A stretch of 11,394 bases of DNA from G020354785 sp964580815 (GTDB taxonomy: Bacteria; Bacteroidota; Bacteroidia; Bacteroidales; UBA10428), in assembly GCA_964580815.1 (NCBI GenBank), contig CAZOLY010000110.1, forward strand, positions 1 to 11,394, written 5' to 3'. A program made the position numbers and the translations under genes. The notes under the pieces are model-generated. The model did not search any database. It saw nothing but the letters and a program-made list of their open reading frames with translations, and had not been told where the DNA came from. Shown one piece after another: positions 1 to 6,552 of this stretch (position 1 is its first letter; every line of letters starts with the position of its first letter).

Positions 1-97
1 CATAATTAGTAGTATTGATGGACTATTAACATTTACATATTAAATTATTAAGTATTAAAATTAGCGAACTCGCGTTCAATATGCTAAAGATTTTCTA

Positions 98-105
98 TAT
101 TTTTG
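98..105 (+). promoter_or_regulatory. possible Bacteroidota -7 box (TATTTTTG)
   Basis: TATTTTTG fits the TAnnTTTG -7 consensus of the Bacteroidota primary sigma factor and lies 47 nt before the GTG of the FISUMP lipoprotein gene. No TTTG -33 element is seen at the usual 17-23 bp spacing, so this is weak. Nothing else is recognisable in bases 1-151. Confidence 0.25.
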
Positions 106-151
106 TGTGCTGCGGTTAATAAATGTTTATAAGGAATAAAATTTTAATCTT

Positions 152-1048
152 GTGCCTGGAATTTACAAATCCGGTTTATATTTTCTTGCTATTGGCAGTT
201 TTCTGTTGACAAACTGTGAAGAAGATAAACCCGTACCTGATATATTAAAAATTGACTTCGCGGTAAGGGATGTTTCAGCATATGGAGAGAATGACGGCTC
301 AATTGATATATCGGTATCAGGAGGAGTTACTCCCTATCAGTATAGCTGGTCCAACGGTTCTGTCGTAGAAGATGTTGACAGTCTGACTGCAGGAACATAT
401 AAGGTCACCGTAACCGATGCTGTTGATTCAACCGCCACTGACAGTATGGTAGTGGATCAGCCGGCTCCTGTCAATGTTGTAATTGACATCGAAGGTAATA
501 ATTACCCTGTTGTCAAGATAGGTACCCAAAAATGGATGGGGAAAAATCTTAGGGTAACGAAAGCCCCTGAAGGATCAGCTATAACAAGCTATTGCTTTAA
601 TGATGATACGTTATATGAAGACACTTACGGGAGATTATATACATGGGATGCGGCAATGAACGGTTCTGTAATTGAAATGAACCAGGGTATTTGTCCGGAT
701 GGCTGGCACATACCATCTGACGGAGAATGGAAAACCCTGGAGATGTACCTTGGTATGACACAGGAAGAAGCTGACATGGAAAATGGCTGGAGAGGGGAAG
801 GTGTGGGCACGGCGCTTATAAAGGGAGGAACCTCAGGCTATGAAGCCATTTTGTCAGGGAGGAGGTCATCAAGCGGAGTATATAACCTGCTGGGTGATTT
901 TGAATATGTATGGACTTCAACTGAAACTGAAAGTGGCTCTTATGCATGGAGGCGCTGCTTAAACGGAGGGGACTCAAGGGTAGGCAGATGGAATACCTTT
1001 CCAAAGAATTATGCTTTTTCAATAAGATGTATTAAAGATAGTAACTGA
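152..1048 (+). CDS. FISUMP-domain lipoprotein with SprB repeat
   Basis: This is a predicted secreted or surface lipoprotein of 298 aa; its ligand is unknown. Residues 1-22 form a hydrophobic leader ending in LLTNC, with C22 as the likely lipidated cysteine. Asn at -1 is unusual for a lipobox. Residues about 32-102 form a SprB-type Ig-like repeat (GENDGSIDISVSGG, then YSWSNGS and AGTYKVTVTD). Residues about 108-295 form the Fibrobacter succinogenes major paralogous (FISUMP) domain, with KIGTQKWMGKNLRV at 122-135 and CPDGWHIPSDGEW at 181-193. The start is GTG: an in-frame TAA at 137-139 leaves it as the only ordinary start before the signal peptide. An AAGGA at 131-135 is too far away (16 nt) to be a convincing ribosome site. 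The gene is followed 5 nt later by a second lipoprotein, so it probably heads a three-gene surface operon. Family assignment is secure; function is not known. Confidence 0.9.
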   Translation: MPGIYKSGLYFLAIGSFLLTNCEEDKPVPDILKIDFAVRDVSAYGENDGSIDISVSGGVTPYQYSWSNGSVVEDVDSLTAGTYKVTVTDAVDSTATDSMVVDQPAPVNVVIDIEGNNYPVVKIGTQKWMGKNLRVTKAPEGSAITSYCFNDDTLYEDTYGRLYTWDAAMNGSVIEMNQGICPDGWHIPSDGEWKTLEMYLGMTQEEADMENGWRGEGVGTALIKGGTSGYEAILSGRRSSSGVYNLLGDFEYVWTSTETESGSYAWRRCLNGGDSRVGRWNTFPKNYAFSIRCIKDSN

Positions 1049-1053
1049 CAGTC

Positions 1054-1404
1054 ATGAGATGTATAACAATTCTATTAATACAGATTTCTCTTTTAGGGGC
1101 ATTATTTCTTGCATGTGATAAAGAAAAGGATAAACCTGAAAATTGTAATCCTATATATTTTTATAGTCTCACAGCAGAAAATGATACGATAGAGTCGGGA
1201 GGAGAGACTGCTGTTACCGCTGAGGCCCAGGGGAACGGACTCGTATACGAGTGGACAAAGACACTGGGTGTAATTAATGGATCGGGATCTTCAGTGGTTT
1301 ATGTTGCCACACCTTGTGCAATAGGAGAAATTGAGGTTACCTGTAAAGTAATTGATGTTTGCGGTAATTCGGAATCCATGACATTAACAATCCAAGTGAT
1401 ATGA
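1054..1404 (+). CDS. small Ig-like lipoprotein, function unknown
   Basis: This 116-aa protein has a signal peptide ending in ALFLAC, which makes C21 the probable lipidation site. A charged linker (DKEKDKPEN) follows. Residues about 37-116 read like a single beta-sandwich of the Ig/PKD/Big type: the pattern TAENDTIESGGETAVTAEA is followed by YEWTKTLGVINGSG and ends in SMTLTIQVI. Two further cysteine pairs may be disulfides. It starts 5 nt after the FISUMP gene stops and ends 1 nt before the barrel gene starts, so the three are almost certainly co-transcribed. The protein may sit on the same surface complex as its neighbours. I do not recognise a specific family. Confidence 0.85.
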   Translation: MRCITILLIQISLLGALFLACDKEKDKPENCNPIYFYSLTAENDTIESGGETAVTAEAQGNGLVYEWTKTLGVINGSGSSVVYVATPCAIGEIEVTCKVIDVCGNSESMTLTIQVI

Positions 1405-1405
1405 G

Positions 1406-2329
1406 ATGAGATATTATTCTGCCCTAATAATTTTTATTTTTTCATTATATATTGAATCGCAGGCACAATGTTTTTCATCACTCAATCCTGTCGGTGGAAT
1501 ATCCAATCTGCTGGTCCTTGAAAAGAATACATTTAAATTCATTGGTTCATATAATTATGGGCTCATGGATGAATATTTTGAGGGACATAAAAGAACGGAT
1601 TATTCACTGGTGAAAAAAGCTGATTATAATTACCTGGCTGCCGTTCTGGCATATGGATTTTTTAACAAATTTACCCTGGAATCCGAAATAGGCTATTTTT
1701 TGAACAAAACCTATGAATTTGAGAATACAACGAGTAAGGGATACGGGTTTAATAATATCGTTATCTCTCCCAAATTCAGTTTGGTTACAAATCATGATAA
1801 GAGATTTTATTGTTCCGGGAGTGCAGGTATAAAACTGCCTCTTACCAGGGAGCTGCAAAAAGTTGACATGGTTGAGGTGCCGCATGAACTGCAGCCTTCA
1901 ACCCATGCATTTGGCTATGTTTTACAGGCTTTTATCATTAAGGAAAATTCATTCAGAGGATTGAGATACTTTTTTGTAGCACGGGGTGAGTATAATTATA
2001 AAAATAGGGCAGGTTACAGGTATGGCAATTATTTTGCAGCATCAGCATACCTGTCCAAACATCTGATGTATAACCGGGTAAAAGGTGACTGGACAACCAT
2101 TTTGCAATTGAGAAATGAATTCAGGGGAAGGGACAGGATTAATGATCGTACTGTCGAATATACGGGGGGCTACTCACTGCTTGTTGTACCGCAAATAAAC
2201 TTTACCATAAAAGAGAAATGGAATATGTCGCTTATGGGAAGCATTCCTGTATATCAGTATTTTAACGGTATACAGCTGGCAACAAAATTCGGAATAATAT
2301 TAAATGTGGCCGGTGATTTTATGATGTAA
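1406..2329 (+). CDS. outer-membrane beta-barrel-like protein
   Basis: This 307-aa protein has a Sec signal peptide at residues 1-21 (hydrophobic SALIIFIFSLYI, likely cut at SQA-Q). The rest is made of alternating strands rich in Tyr, Phe and Gly, such as FKFIGSYNYGLMDEYF, LAAVLAYGFFNKFTLESEIGYF, FYCSGSAGIKLPL, YFFVARGEYNY and WTTILQLRNEF. This is the pattern of an outer-membrane beta-barrel, and the last strand (LATKFGIILNVAGDFMM) ends close to the C-terminus. No TonB box or plug domain is seen and it is far too short for a TonB-dependent transporter. It starts 1 nt after the preceding lipoprotein stops. The likely location is the outer membrane, where it could anchor or export the two lipoproteins; that pairing is inference. 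The specific family was not recognised. Confidence 0.8.
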   Translation: MRYYSALIIFIFSLYIESQAQCFSSLNPVGGISNLLVLEKNTFKFIGSYNYGLMDEYFEGHKRTDYSLVKKADYNYLAAVLAYGFFNKFTLESEIGYFLNKTYEFENTTSKGYGFNNIVISPKFSLVTNHDKRFYCSGSAGIKLPLTRELQKVDMVEVPHELQPSTHAFGYVLQAFIIKENSFRGLRYFFVARGEYNYKNRAGYRYGNYFAASAYLSKHLMYNRVKGDWTTILQLRNEFRGRDRINDRTVEYTGGYSLLVVPQINFTIKEKWNMSLMGSIPVYQYFNGIQLATKFGIILNVAGDFMM

Positions 2330-2374
2330 TACAATATTCCTTATAAAGGATAAGGGCAACAGGATATTTTAATA

Positions 2375-2572
2375 TTAATCTGTCTTATAACAAAAGAGTG
2401 CTGTTGCTGTGTAATTATTTTCATCGGAATTTTTACTGAACTGCGGGCAGTCACAGGGTTTCATTTTTCTTCTTTTCCTGTATTTATGCTTTGAAATAAC
2501 AGCGCATGAAGTTGTTGCTACTATTAATAATAAAATAGCTATTTTAACTAATACTCCCCTGACAATTTTCAT
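2375..2572 (-). CDS. small lipoprotein with KPCDCP motif
   Basis: This 65-aa protein has an N-terminal hydrophobic segment (VLVKIAILLLIVATTSC) and a likely lipidated C23. A strongly basic stretch (KHKYRKRRK) and the motif KMKPCDCPQF at residues 37-46 follow, with C40 and C42 forming a CxC. Small lipoproteins with a C-terminal KPCDCP motif recur across Bacteroidota, so this is probably a real gene even though it is short. It lies 25 nt after the NifX-like gene on the same strand and is the last gene before the convergent surface operon. It may be the tail of the ATPase operon or an independent gene. Function is unknown; the CxC pair could be a metal or disulfide site. Confidence 0.7.
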   Translation of the reverse strand: MKIVRGVLVKIAILLLIVATTSCAVISKHKYRKRRKMKPCDCPQFSKNSDENNYTATALFCYKTD

Positions 2573-2597
2573 CTTATAGATATTTTAATTATGCATA

Positions 2598-2924
2598 TTA
2601 TTTTAAAAGTCCTTCCTTAAAATTTTTATAAGCTTGTTTTATACTAACATTTACGGTTTCATATATTTTAATGTTTGTTTTTTCTAAAACTTCCCGGGCT
2701 TTGGGTCCAATCCTCCCGGTTATTAATATTTCAGCACCGGTATTTAAGACGAGCTGGGCTGCCTGAATGCCTGCCCCATGTTCGGCATCCATGTTTTCAT
2801 CATTGGAAAGCCAGCTAAGCTTGTTATTATCTTCATCATAGAGCACAAATCCTTTGGCACGGCCAAATTTATCGTCTATGTTATCTTCCCAGTTTTTTCC
2901 TGTTGATGAGAATATTATTTTCAT
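2598..2924 (-). CDS. NifX/NifB-family (dinitrogenase Fe-Mo cofactor) protein
   Basis: This 108-aa protein spans a single Nitro_FeMo-Co fold (PF02579 type). Visible marks are the first strand MKIIFSSTG, the DDKFGRAKGFVLYD segment at about residues 17-30 (family pattern D-FGRA-YFLIYD), the GAGIQAAQLVLNTGAEILITGRIGPKA core, and the closing strand INIKIYETVNVSI-type region. In this family such domains carry or hand over Fe-S or Mo-containing clusters; the relatives include NifX, the C-terminal part of NifB, MTH1175 and the Desulfovibrio orange protein. There are no cysteines and few histidines, so any cluster would need backbone or His ligands, or the protein may act only as a chaperone. It starts 4 nt after the stop of the upstream ferredoxin-ATPase, which implies tight translational linkage and a shared job. 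Confidence 0.88.
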   Translation of the reverse strand: MKIIFSSTGKNWEDNIDDKFGRAKGFVLYDEDNNKLSWLSNDENMDAEHGAGIQAAQLVLNTGAEILITGRIGPKAREVLEKTNIKIYETVNVSIKQAYKNFKEGLLK

Positions 2925-2928
2925 TGTT

Positions 2929-3795
2929 TTATTTATTTACAAGGTTATTAATTTTTGTCCAGGAATTATTGATTTTGTCTGCTATAGCATTTTCCTTTAA
3001 TTCAACAACGGCTTTTTTTTCAACCAGGGCTTCATGGAACAAATTGCTGAATGGTATATCTTCAAGCACTGCAATATTGTTATCCGCAGAGTAACTTTTT
3101 ATTTCTGCAAGTATCTTCTTATTTATATCTGATTTGTTGACAATAACAGCTGCCTTTACAGGAAGTTTCTTAATAAGCTTGTGAATCCTGATCATATCAT
3201 TTTTCCCTGAAACAGAAGGTTCGGTCACAATTATTGCCAGGTCAGCTCCAGTTAATGATGCAATAACAGGACAGCCGATACCGGGAGATCCGTCAATCAG
3301 GATAAACTCTGCATTATTATCTGCAGCAATTTTTTTTGCAGTTGATTTTATTGAAGCTACGAGCTTCCCTGAGTTTTGTGCACCAATTTCCATTTCTGCA
3401 TGAACCAGCACTTTGTCCATGCGCGTGCCGGAAATATAAATTTTGCCCCTGTATGCCTTTTTCAATTGTATTGCGTTCTCAGGGCAAACAATTTCACAAT
3501 ATCCACAACCTTCACAGCGCAATTCATTTATGCAGTAATTATCAATAGCTTTAAACCTGCAAACGTCTTTACATTTATCACACCTGGTGCATTTATTTTT
3601 ATCAATAAATGCCAGGTAGCCACTGAAGAAATCCTCTGATTGGGCATAATCAGGATTAAGAAGCAAATGCAGGTTAGAAGCGTCCACATCGCAGTCTGCA
3701 ACGACAGCCCTGCTGTTGCAGATCTTTGCCAGGGAGGCTGTTATGCTTGTTTTCCCGGTACCTCCCTTGCCCGATATTAGCACTATTTCTTTCAT
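2929..3795 (-). CDS. MinD-type ATPase with inserted 2[4Fe-4S] ferredoxin domain (second of pair)
   Basis: This is a 288-aa cytoplasmic P-loop ATPase of the MinD/Mrp/NifH superfamily. The deviant Walker A GKGGTGKT is at residues 9-16, with the signature Lys at 10. The switch region DCDVDA is at 34-39 and LIDGSPG at 166-172. Between the A' motif and Walker B sits a ferredoxin-like insert with C69, C72, C75, C79 and C94, C97, C100, C104. These are two complete CxxCxxCxxxC sets, enough for two [4Fe-4S] clusters. Proteins of this architecture are core parts of the Desulfovibrio orange protein complex. ATP-gated cluster or electron transfer is plausible but inferred. It lies 46 nt after its paralogue and 4 nt before the NifX-like gene, which may be its partner. 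Confidence 0.92.
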   Translation of the reverse strand: MKEIVLISGKGGTGKTSITASLAKICNSRAVVADCDVDASNLHLLLNPDYAQSEDFFSGYLAFIDKNKCTRCDKCKDVCRFKAIDNYCINELRCEGCGYCEIVCPENAIQLKKAYRGKIYISGTRMDKVLVHAEMEIGAQNSGKLVASIKSTAKKIAADNNAEFILIDGSPGIGCPVIASLTGADLAIIVTEPSVSGKNDMIRIHKLIKKLPVKAAVIVNKSDINKKILAEIKSYSADNNIAVLEDIPFSNLFHEALVEKKAVVELKENAIADKINNSWTKINNLVNK

Positions 3796-3841
3796 GACTG
3801 TTCCCCCGCCGTTATAGTCCCTTGTTCGTGTATTTAATATA

Positions 3842-4726
3842 TTATGTATAATTAATTTTATGTGTTCGAAAAATAAGACTTGTCAGATACTTATATATAT
3901 GGATCAATTCAGACCTGAATTCGTGGTATTTGGCATATAAGAGTTCTCCTTTTGAATAAGCTTCTGCTATTTCCCTTTGAAAATATATTTTCCCCAGTAC
4001 AGGGATATTATTATCTTCACAGTATATCTCAACATCTTTGTTTCCTGTTCCGTATTTATTTATTACCACTCCAAACAGCAATTGCAGCTTTCTAACCGTT
4101 TCAACTGCTATTTTTAAATCATGCAGGCCAAAAGGGGTAGGCTCGGTTACCAAAACAACGAAATCTGTGTTTTCAACAGCTTCAGTAAAGGAGCATGAAT
4201 TTCCCGGGGGGCAGTCAAAAATTAATATTTCTTTGCCGGGGAAATGGATATCCAGCCATTCTTTTGTCTGCCGAATGAGCGGTACGGCTGAAGGCTCGCC
4301 AATTTCAAGTTTGCTTTCAATAAGGTTAATCTGTCCTGATTTATAATAAGTAAGGGTGCCTGTTTTTTCACCTTTCATTCTCAGAGCTTGCCCGGGGCAA
4401 AGATCAGCACATATATAACATGAGTGACACAGCTCCGGAAATATTAATATTTGTTCGGGTAACCGGACTATTGCGTTGAATTTGCAGAGTGTTCTGCACT
4501 GGTTGCAAAAGGTGCAGTTTTTATAATTCCATTCCGGGACAGCCCTGTATTTATCTTCCCTGTATTGCATTTCTCCCTTTATAAAGAATCCTGAATCAGG
4601 TTCTTCAACATCCAGATCGGCCAGAACCACGTCCTTACCGTATTTCCTGCTTAGCATATGAGCAAGATTTACAGAAACCGTGGTTTTCCCAGTCCCTCCC
4701 TTACCGCTGGCTATAGCTATTTTCAT
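3842..4726 (-). CDS. MinD-type ATPase with inserted 2[4Fe-4S] ferredoxin domain (first of pair)
   Basis: This 294-aa protein has the same architecture as its downstream neighbour. The deviant Walker A GKGGTGKT is at residues 8-15, an ADLDVEEPD switch at 36-44 and Walker B LIFDCPPG at 168-175. The ferredoxin insert has C71, C74, C77, C81 and C100, C103, C106, C110. The two paralogues differ in the loop after Walker B (CPPGNSCSF here, GSPGIGCPV there), so they are an old divergent pair rather than a recent duplication, and a heterodimer is likely. The start ATG is preceded by an AAGAGA stretch. A 97-nt gap separates it from the upstream TrmO-like gene, so it could have its own promoter. In the related Desulfovibrio locus two such ATPases also stand side by side. 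Confidence 0.92.
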   Translation of the reverse strand: MKIAIASGKGGTGKTTVSVNLAHMLSRKYGKDVVLADLDVEEPDSGFFIKGEMQYREDKYRAVPEWNYKNCTFCNQCRTLCKFNAIVRLPEQILIFPELCHSCYICADLCPGQALRMKGEKTGTLTYYKSGQINLIESKLEIGEPSAVPLIRQTKEWLDIHFPGKEILIFDCPPGNSCSFTEAVENTDFVVLVTEPTPFGLHDLKIAVETVRKLQLLFGVVINKYGTGNKDVEIYCEDNNIPVLGKIYFQREIAEAYSKGELLYAKYHEFRSELIHIYKYLTSLIFRTHKINYT

Positions 4727-4757
4727 CTGACTAAAATCTCTTAAAAATTTAAAATTC

Positions 4758-4807
4758 TGATACTTTTAATAAGTGACGTCAAATTCCTCAATTATTGCAA
4801 AGTATCA
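4758..4807. repeat. 9-bp inverted repeat in the 97-nt gap before the ferredoxin-ATPase pair
   Basis: TGATACTTT at 4758-4766 and its exact reverse complement AAAGTATCA at 4799-4807 flank a 32-nt spacer. The spacer holds the 8-bp palindrome TGACGTCA at 4774-4781. The loop is too long for a good intrinsic terminator and no T-tract follows on the minus strand. It could be a spaced operator pair for the downstream genes or a chance match in AT-rich DNA. Confidence 0.3.
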
Positions 4808-4823
4808 TTTATTAGTTTTTGAA

Positions 4824-5321
4824 TTATTTGTCCTTAAAATGGGAATCCACCCATCCCGATATAACATTATTACGTTGATCAAAATATTTGATGTACGGTT
4901 TAATGTCTAATAAAGGAGTCTGGTCAAGCATATCCACATCAGTAAAATACATTTTGTTGCCGGTTATTTCCTTAATCTTCACTGTAGACATACCCAGATG
5001 ATTGGGCCTGTGCGGACTTCTAATTGCAAATATTCCATGCTGAGTATCCTCAAGAAAGGGGCGACTTACAATATCTTCCCTTGATGAACAATGGAAGTAA
5101 TATATAAGTATAGCATGGCTGAATTTGTCCAAATCAGTTAAACCATCCCTGTATTTATCATCTAATTCAATGTAACCTTCTATATTATTTCCAAAAATCC
5201 CCTGTATCGGGATATTTTCAATATTCATGTAAGGAGTGCGAATTATGCCTATAGGCTTAAGAATAATATTATTCATCCTTTTTATAAAATTTATGAATGA
5301 AAAATTCCATGTTCGTTTCAT
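4824..5321 (-). CDS. trmO: TrmO/TsaA-like SAM-dependent methyltransferase (UPF0066)
   Basis: This protein belongs to the TrmO (TsaA, UPF0066) family. The characterised E. coli member methylates N6 of threonylcarbamoyladenosine at position 37 of some tRNAs using SAM. Visible signatures are KPIGIIRTPY at residues 22-31, FSHAILIYYFH at 67-77, the hallmark IRSPHRPNHLGMSTVKI at 100-116 (usual form RSPHRPNPIGLS) and DQTPLLDIKPYI at 133-144. At 165 aa it is the short form, lacking the C-terminal extension of E. coli TrmO. The given start adds 15 residues (MKRTWNFSF...) not expected in the family. ATG at 5276 (MNNIILKPIG) matches the family start better and is preceded by AAGG, so the true start is probably 5276. 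It lies in the metal-ATPase operon, which raises the possibility of a different substrate. Confidence 0.88.
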   Translation of the reverse strand: MKRTWNFSFINFIKRMNNIILKPIGIIRTPYMNIENIPIQGIFGNNIEGYIELDDKYRDGLTDLDKFSHAILIYYFHCSSREDIVSRPFLEDTQHGIFAIRSPHRPNHLGMSTVKIKEITGNKMYFTDVDMLDQTPLLDIKPYIKYFDQRNNVISGWVDSHFKDK

Positions 5322-5330
5322 GTTATATCG

Positions 5331-6194
5331 CTATGCAATATTTTTCTTCACAATGTAATCACCCTTCTTTACATTCAATAACTGAGCTATGACGTCGCAC
5401 TTTACGATCAGCAGGAAAAATAAATCTTCCCTTTTATTGTTAATTAAGCCTTCAAAATTTCCCTGTCCTTTGGATATAATAAGGTCTGATTTGTTATAAA
5501 TATTTATAAACTCCCCGGATGCTTTTTCAATTATTGTTGAAGGTGCATCATATCCATTGGAAATAACCCTGGCTACACTTCCCATACCCGTATAATGAGC
5601 ATCTTCGACAGTAACATCATTAATGACAGGTTTATCCCTTACCGCATAAAACACGTTCGAGTGTCCGATAGTCTCGAGCAGTAGTTTATCCAGTACTATT
5701 TCACCGGCATTATCACCAAGAACCAATAATGTTTTCGAACGGTAAATTCTTTCTTCCAGTTCTTTTGAATTGTCAATAGCAAAATCAACTGTAAGGGCTT
5801 CATTTATAATTTTATTAAAGTACTGTTCGCTGTTTGTAAAAAATTCGGGGCAGGCTGCAAAATCCATAATATTGCCGGCAATTGACAGTCTCAATGCCGC
5901 ATCAAAAGGATTTGCGAATTTCGAAACAATATCCTTATACCTTCCATAATGGTTCATTGCTATGTCATTACTTTTCTGTTTTTCTTCTTTATGGAGGTCA
6001 GAAATATGTAATGTTTCAGCCAGCATCCTGTGAATCTCTCTTGCAGCTTCAGGTGTTTTTAGTTCCGAATTAACACTATTAATATATTCGCGGATCCTCC
6101 CTGAGAGTTCATTTTTAATGATATCACCGGCAGATTTTTCTTCCAGAAGCCTCTCAAATGATTTTATCAGGCACAGCTTACATTCATTATCCAT
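5331..6194 (-). CDS. DUF89 / ARMT1-like metal-dependent phosphatase
   Basis: This 287-aa protein belongs to the DUF89 family, prokaryotic CxxC-containing subgroup (AF1104-like). Family members are metal-dependent damage-control phosphatases that act on sugar phosphates or related metabolites. Visible marks are an N-terminal CKLC (C5, C8), SIAGNIMDF at 104-112, the metal-binding LGDNAGEIVLDKLL at 159-172 (D161 and N162), VRDKPVINDVT at 185-195 and SKGQGNFEGL at 241-250. These match the conserved blocks of the family and the length is normal, so the enzyme looks intact. It sits 14 nt after a NifX-like gene and 9 nt before the TrmO-like gene, so it is operonic with both. Its actual substrate cannot be read from sequence; a repair role for a damaged metabolite used in the pathway is inference. 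Confidence 0.88.
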   Translation of the reverse strand: MDNECKLCLIKSFERLLEEKSAGDIIKNELSGRIREYINSVNSELKTPEAAREIHRMLAETLHISDLHKEEKQKSNDIAMNHYGRYKDIVSKFANPFDAALRLSIAGNIMDFAACPEFFTNSEQYFNKIINEALTVDFAIDNSKELEERIYRSKTLLVLGDNAGEIVLDKLLLETIGHSNVFYAVRDKPVINDVTVEDAHYTGMGSVARVISNGYDAPSTIIEKASGEFINIYNKSDLIISKGQGNFEGLINNKREDLFFLLIVKCDVIAQLLNVKKGDYIVKKNIA

Positions 6195-6208
6195 CTGTAT
6201 GGCATTGT

Positions 6209-6544
6209 TTAATGATCACAATAATTGTCAGTCAACAACAGGGTCCCGTCAAGAAATGCACTGACGATTGCTGCGGGTTCTTTCTGAGGAGCACCAACAA
6301 ATACATTGATATTAGATTGATTAAAAAGGCTTATTGCCCTGTGGCCCATACCTCCTGCTATTACATCCGTAACTCCCTGGCTGTTTAACCATTGAGGTAA
6401 CATGCCAGGCTCATGAGGGGGTGATGATAAAAAAGTTTCACTATGCACCTTATTATCCTCGACTTCGCATATATAAAATTTTTCACAGTGCCCGAAATGC
6501 GGACTTAAAATACCGTTGGAAACCGGAATTGCAATTCTTTTCAT
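6209..6544 (-). CDS. NifX/orange-protein-like (dinitrogenase Fe-Mo cofactor) protein
   Basis: This 111-aa protein of the Nitro_FeMo-Co (PF02579) family resembles MTH1175 and the orange protein ORP, which in Desulfovibrio binds a Mo-Cu-S cluster. Residues 1-20 read MKRIAIPVSNG then LSPHFGHC, with the H16-FG-H19-C20 block typical of the ORP-like group. The stretch SSPPHEPGMLPQWL at 40-53 and the loop DVIAGGMGHRAISLF at 60-74 follow. The C-terminus is NYCDH; a Cys/His tail of this sort is common in the group. So this copy keeps potential His/Cys ligands that the second NifX-like protein of the window lacks. It starts 8 nt after the Mrp ATPase stops, a pairing that recurs in ORP loci. Cluster binding itself is inferred. 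Confidence 0.9.
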   Translation of the reverse strand: MKRIAIPVSNGILSPHFGHCEKFYICEVEDNKVHSETFLSSPPHEPGMLPQWLNSQGVTDVIAGGMGHRAISLFNQSNINVFVGAPQKEPAAIVSAFLDGTLLLTDNYCDH

Positions 6545-6552
6545 TTTATTAT

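Noticed and set aside
2338..2350. TCCTT-ATA-AAGGA hairpin between convergent genes as a terminator
   Set aside because: The stem is only 5 bp and AT-rich, with no T-tract on either side.
2598..6544. Nitrogen fixation genes, suggested by the NifX-like proteins and NifH-like ATPases
   Set aside because: No nitrogenase structural genes, NifB radical SAM domain or NifEN are present; the context fits the orange-protein type instead.
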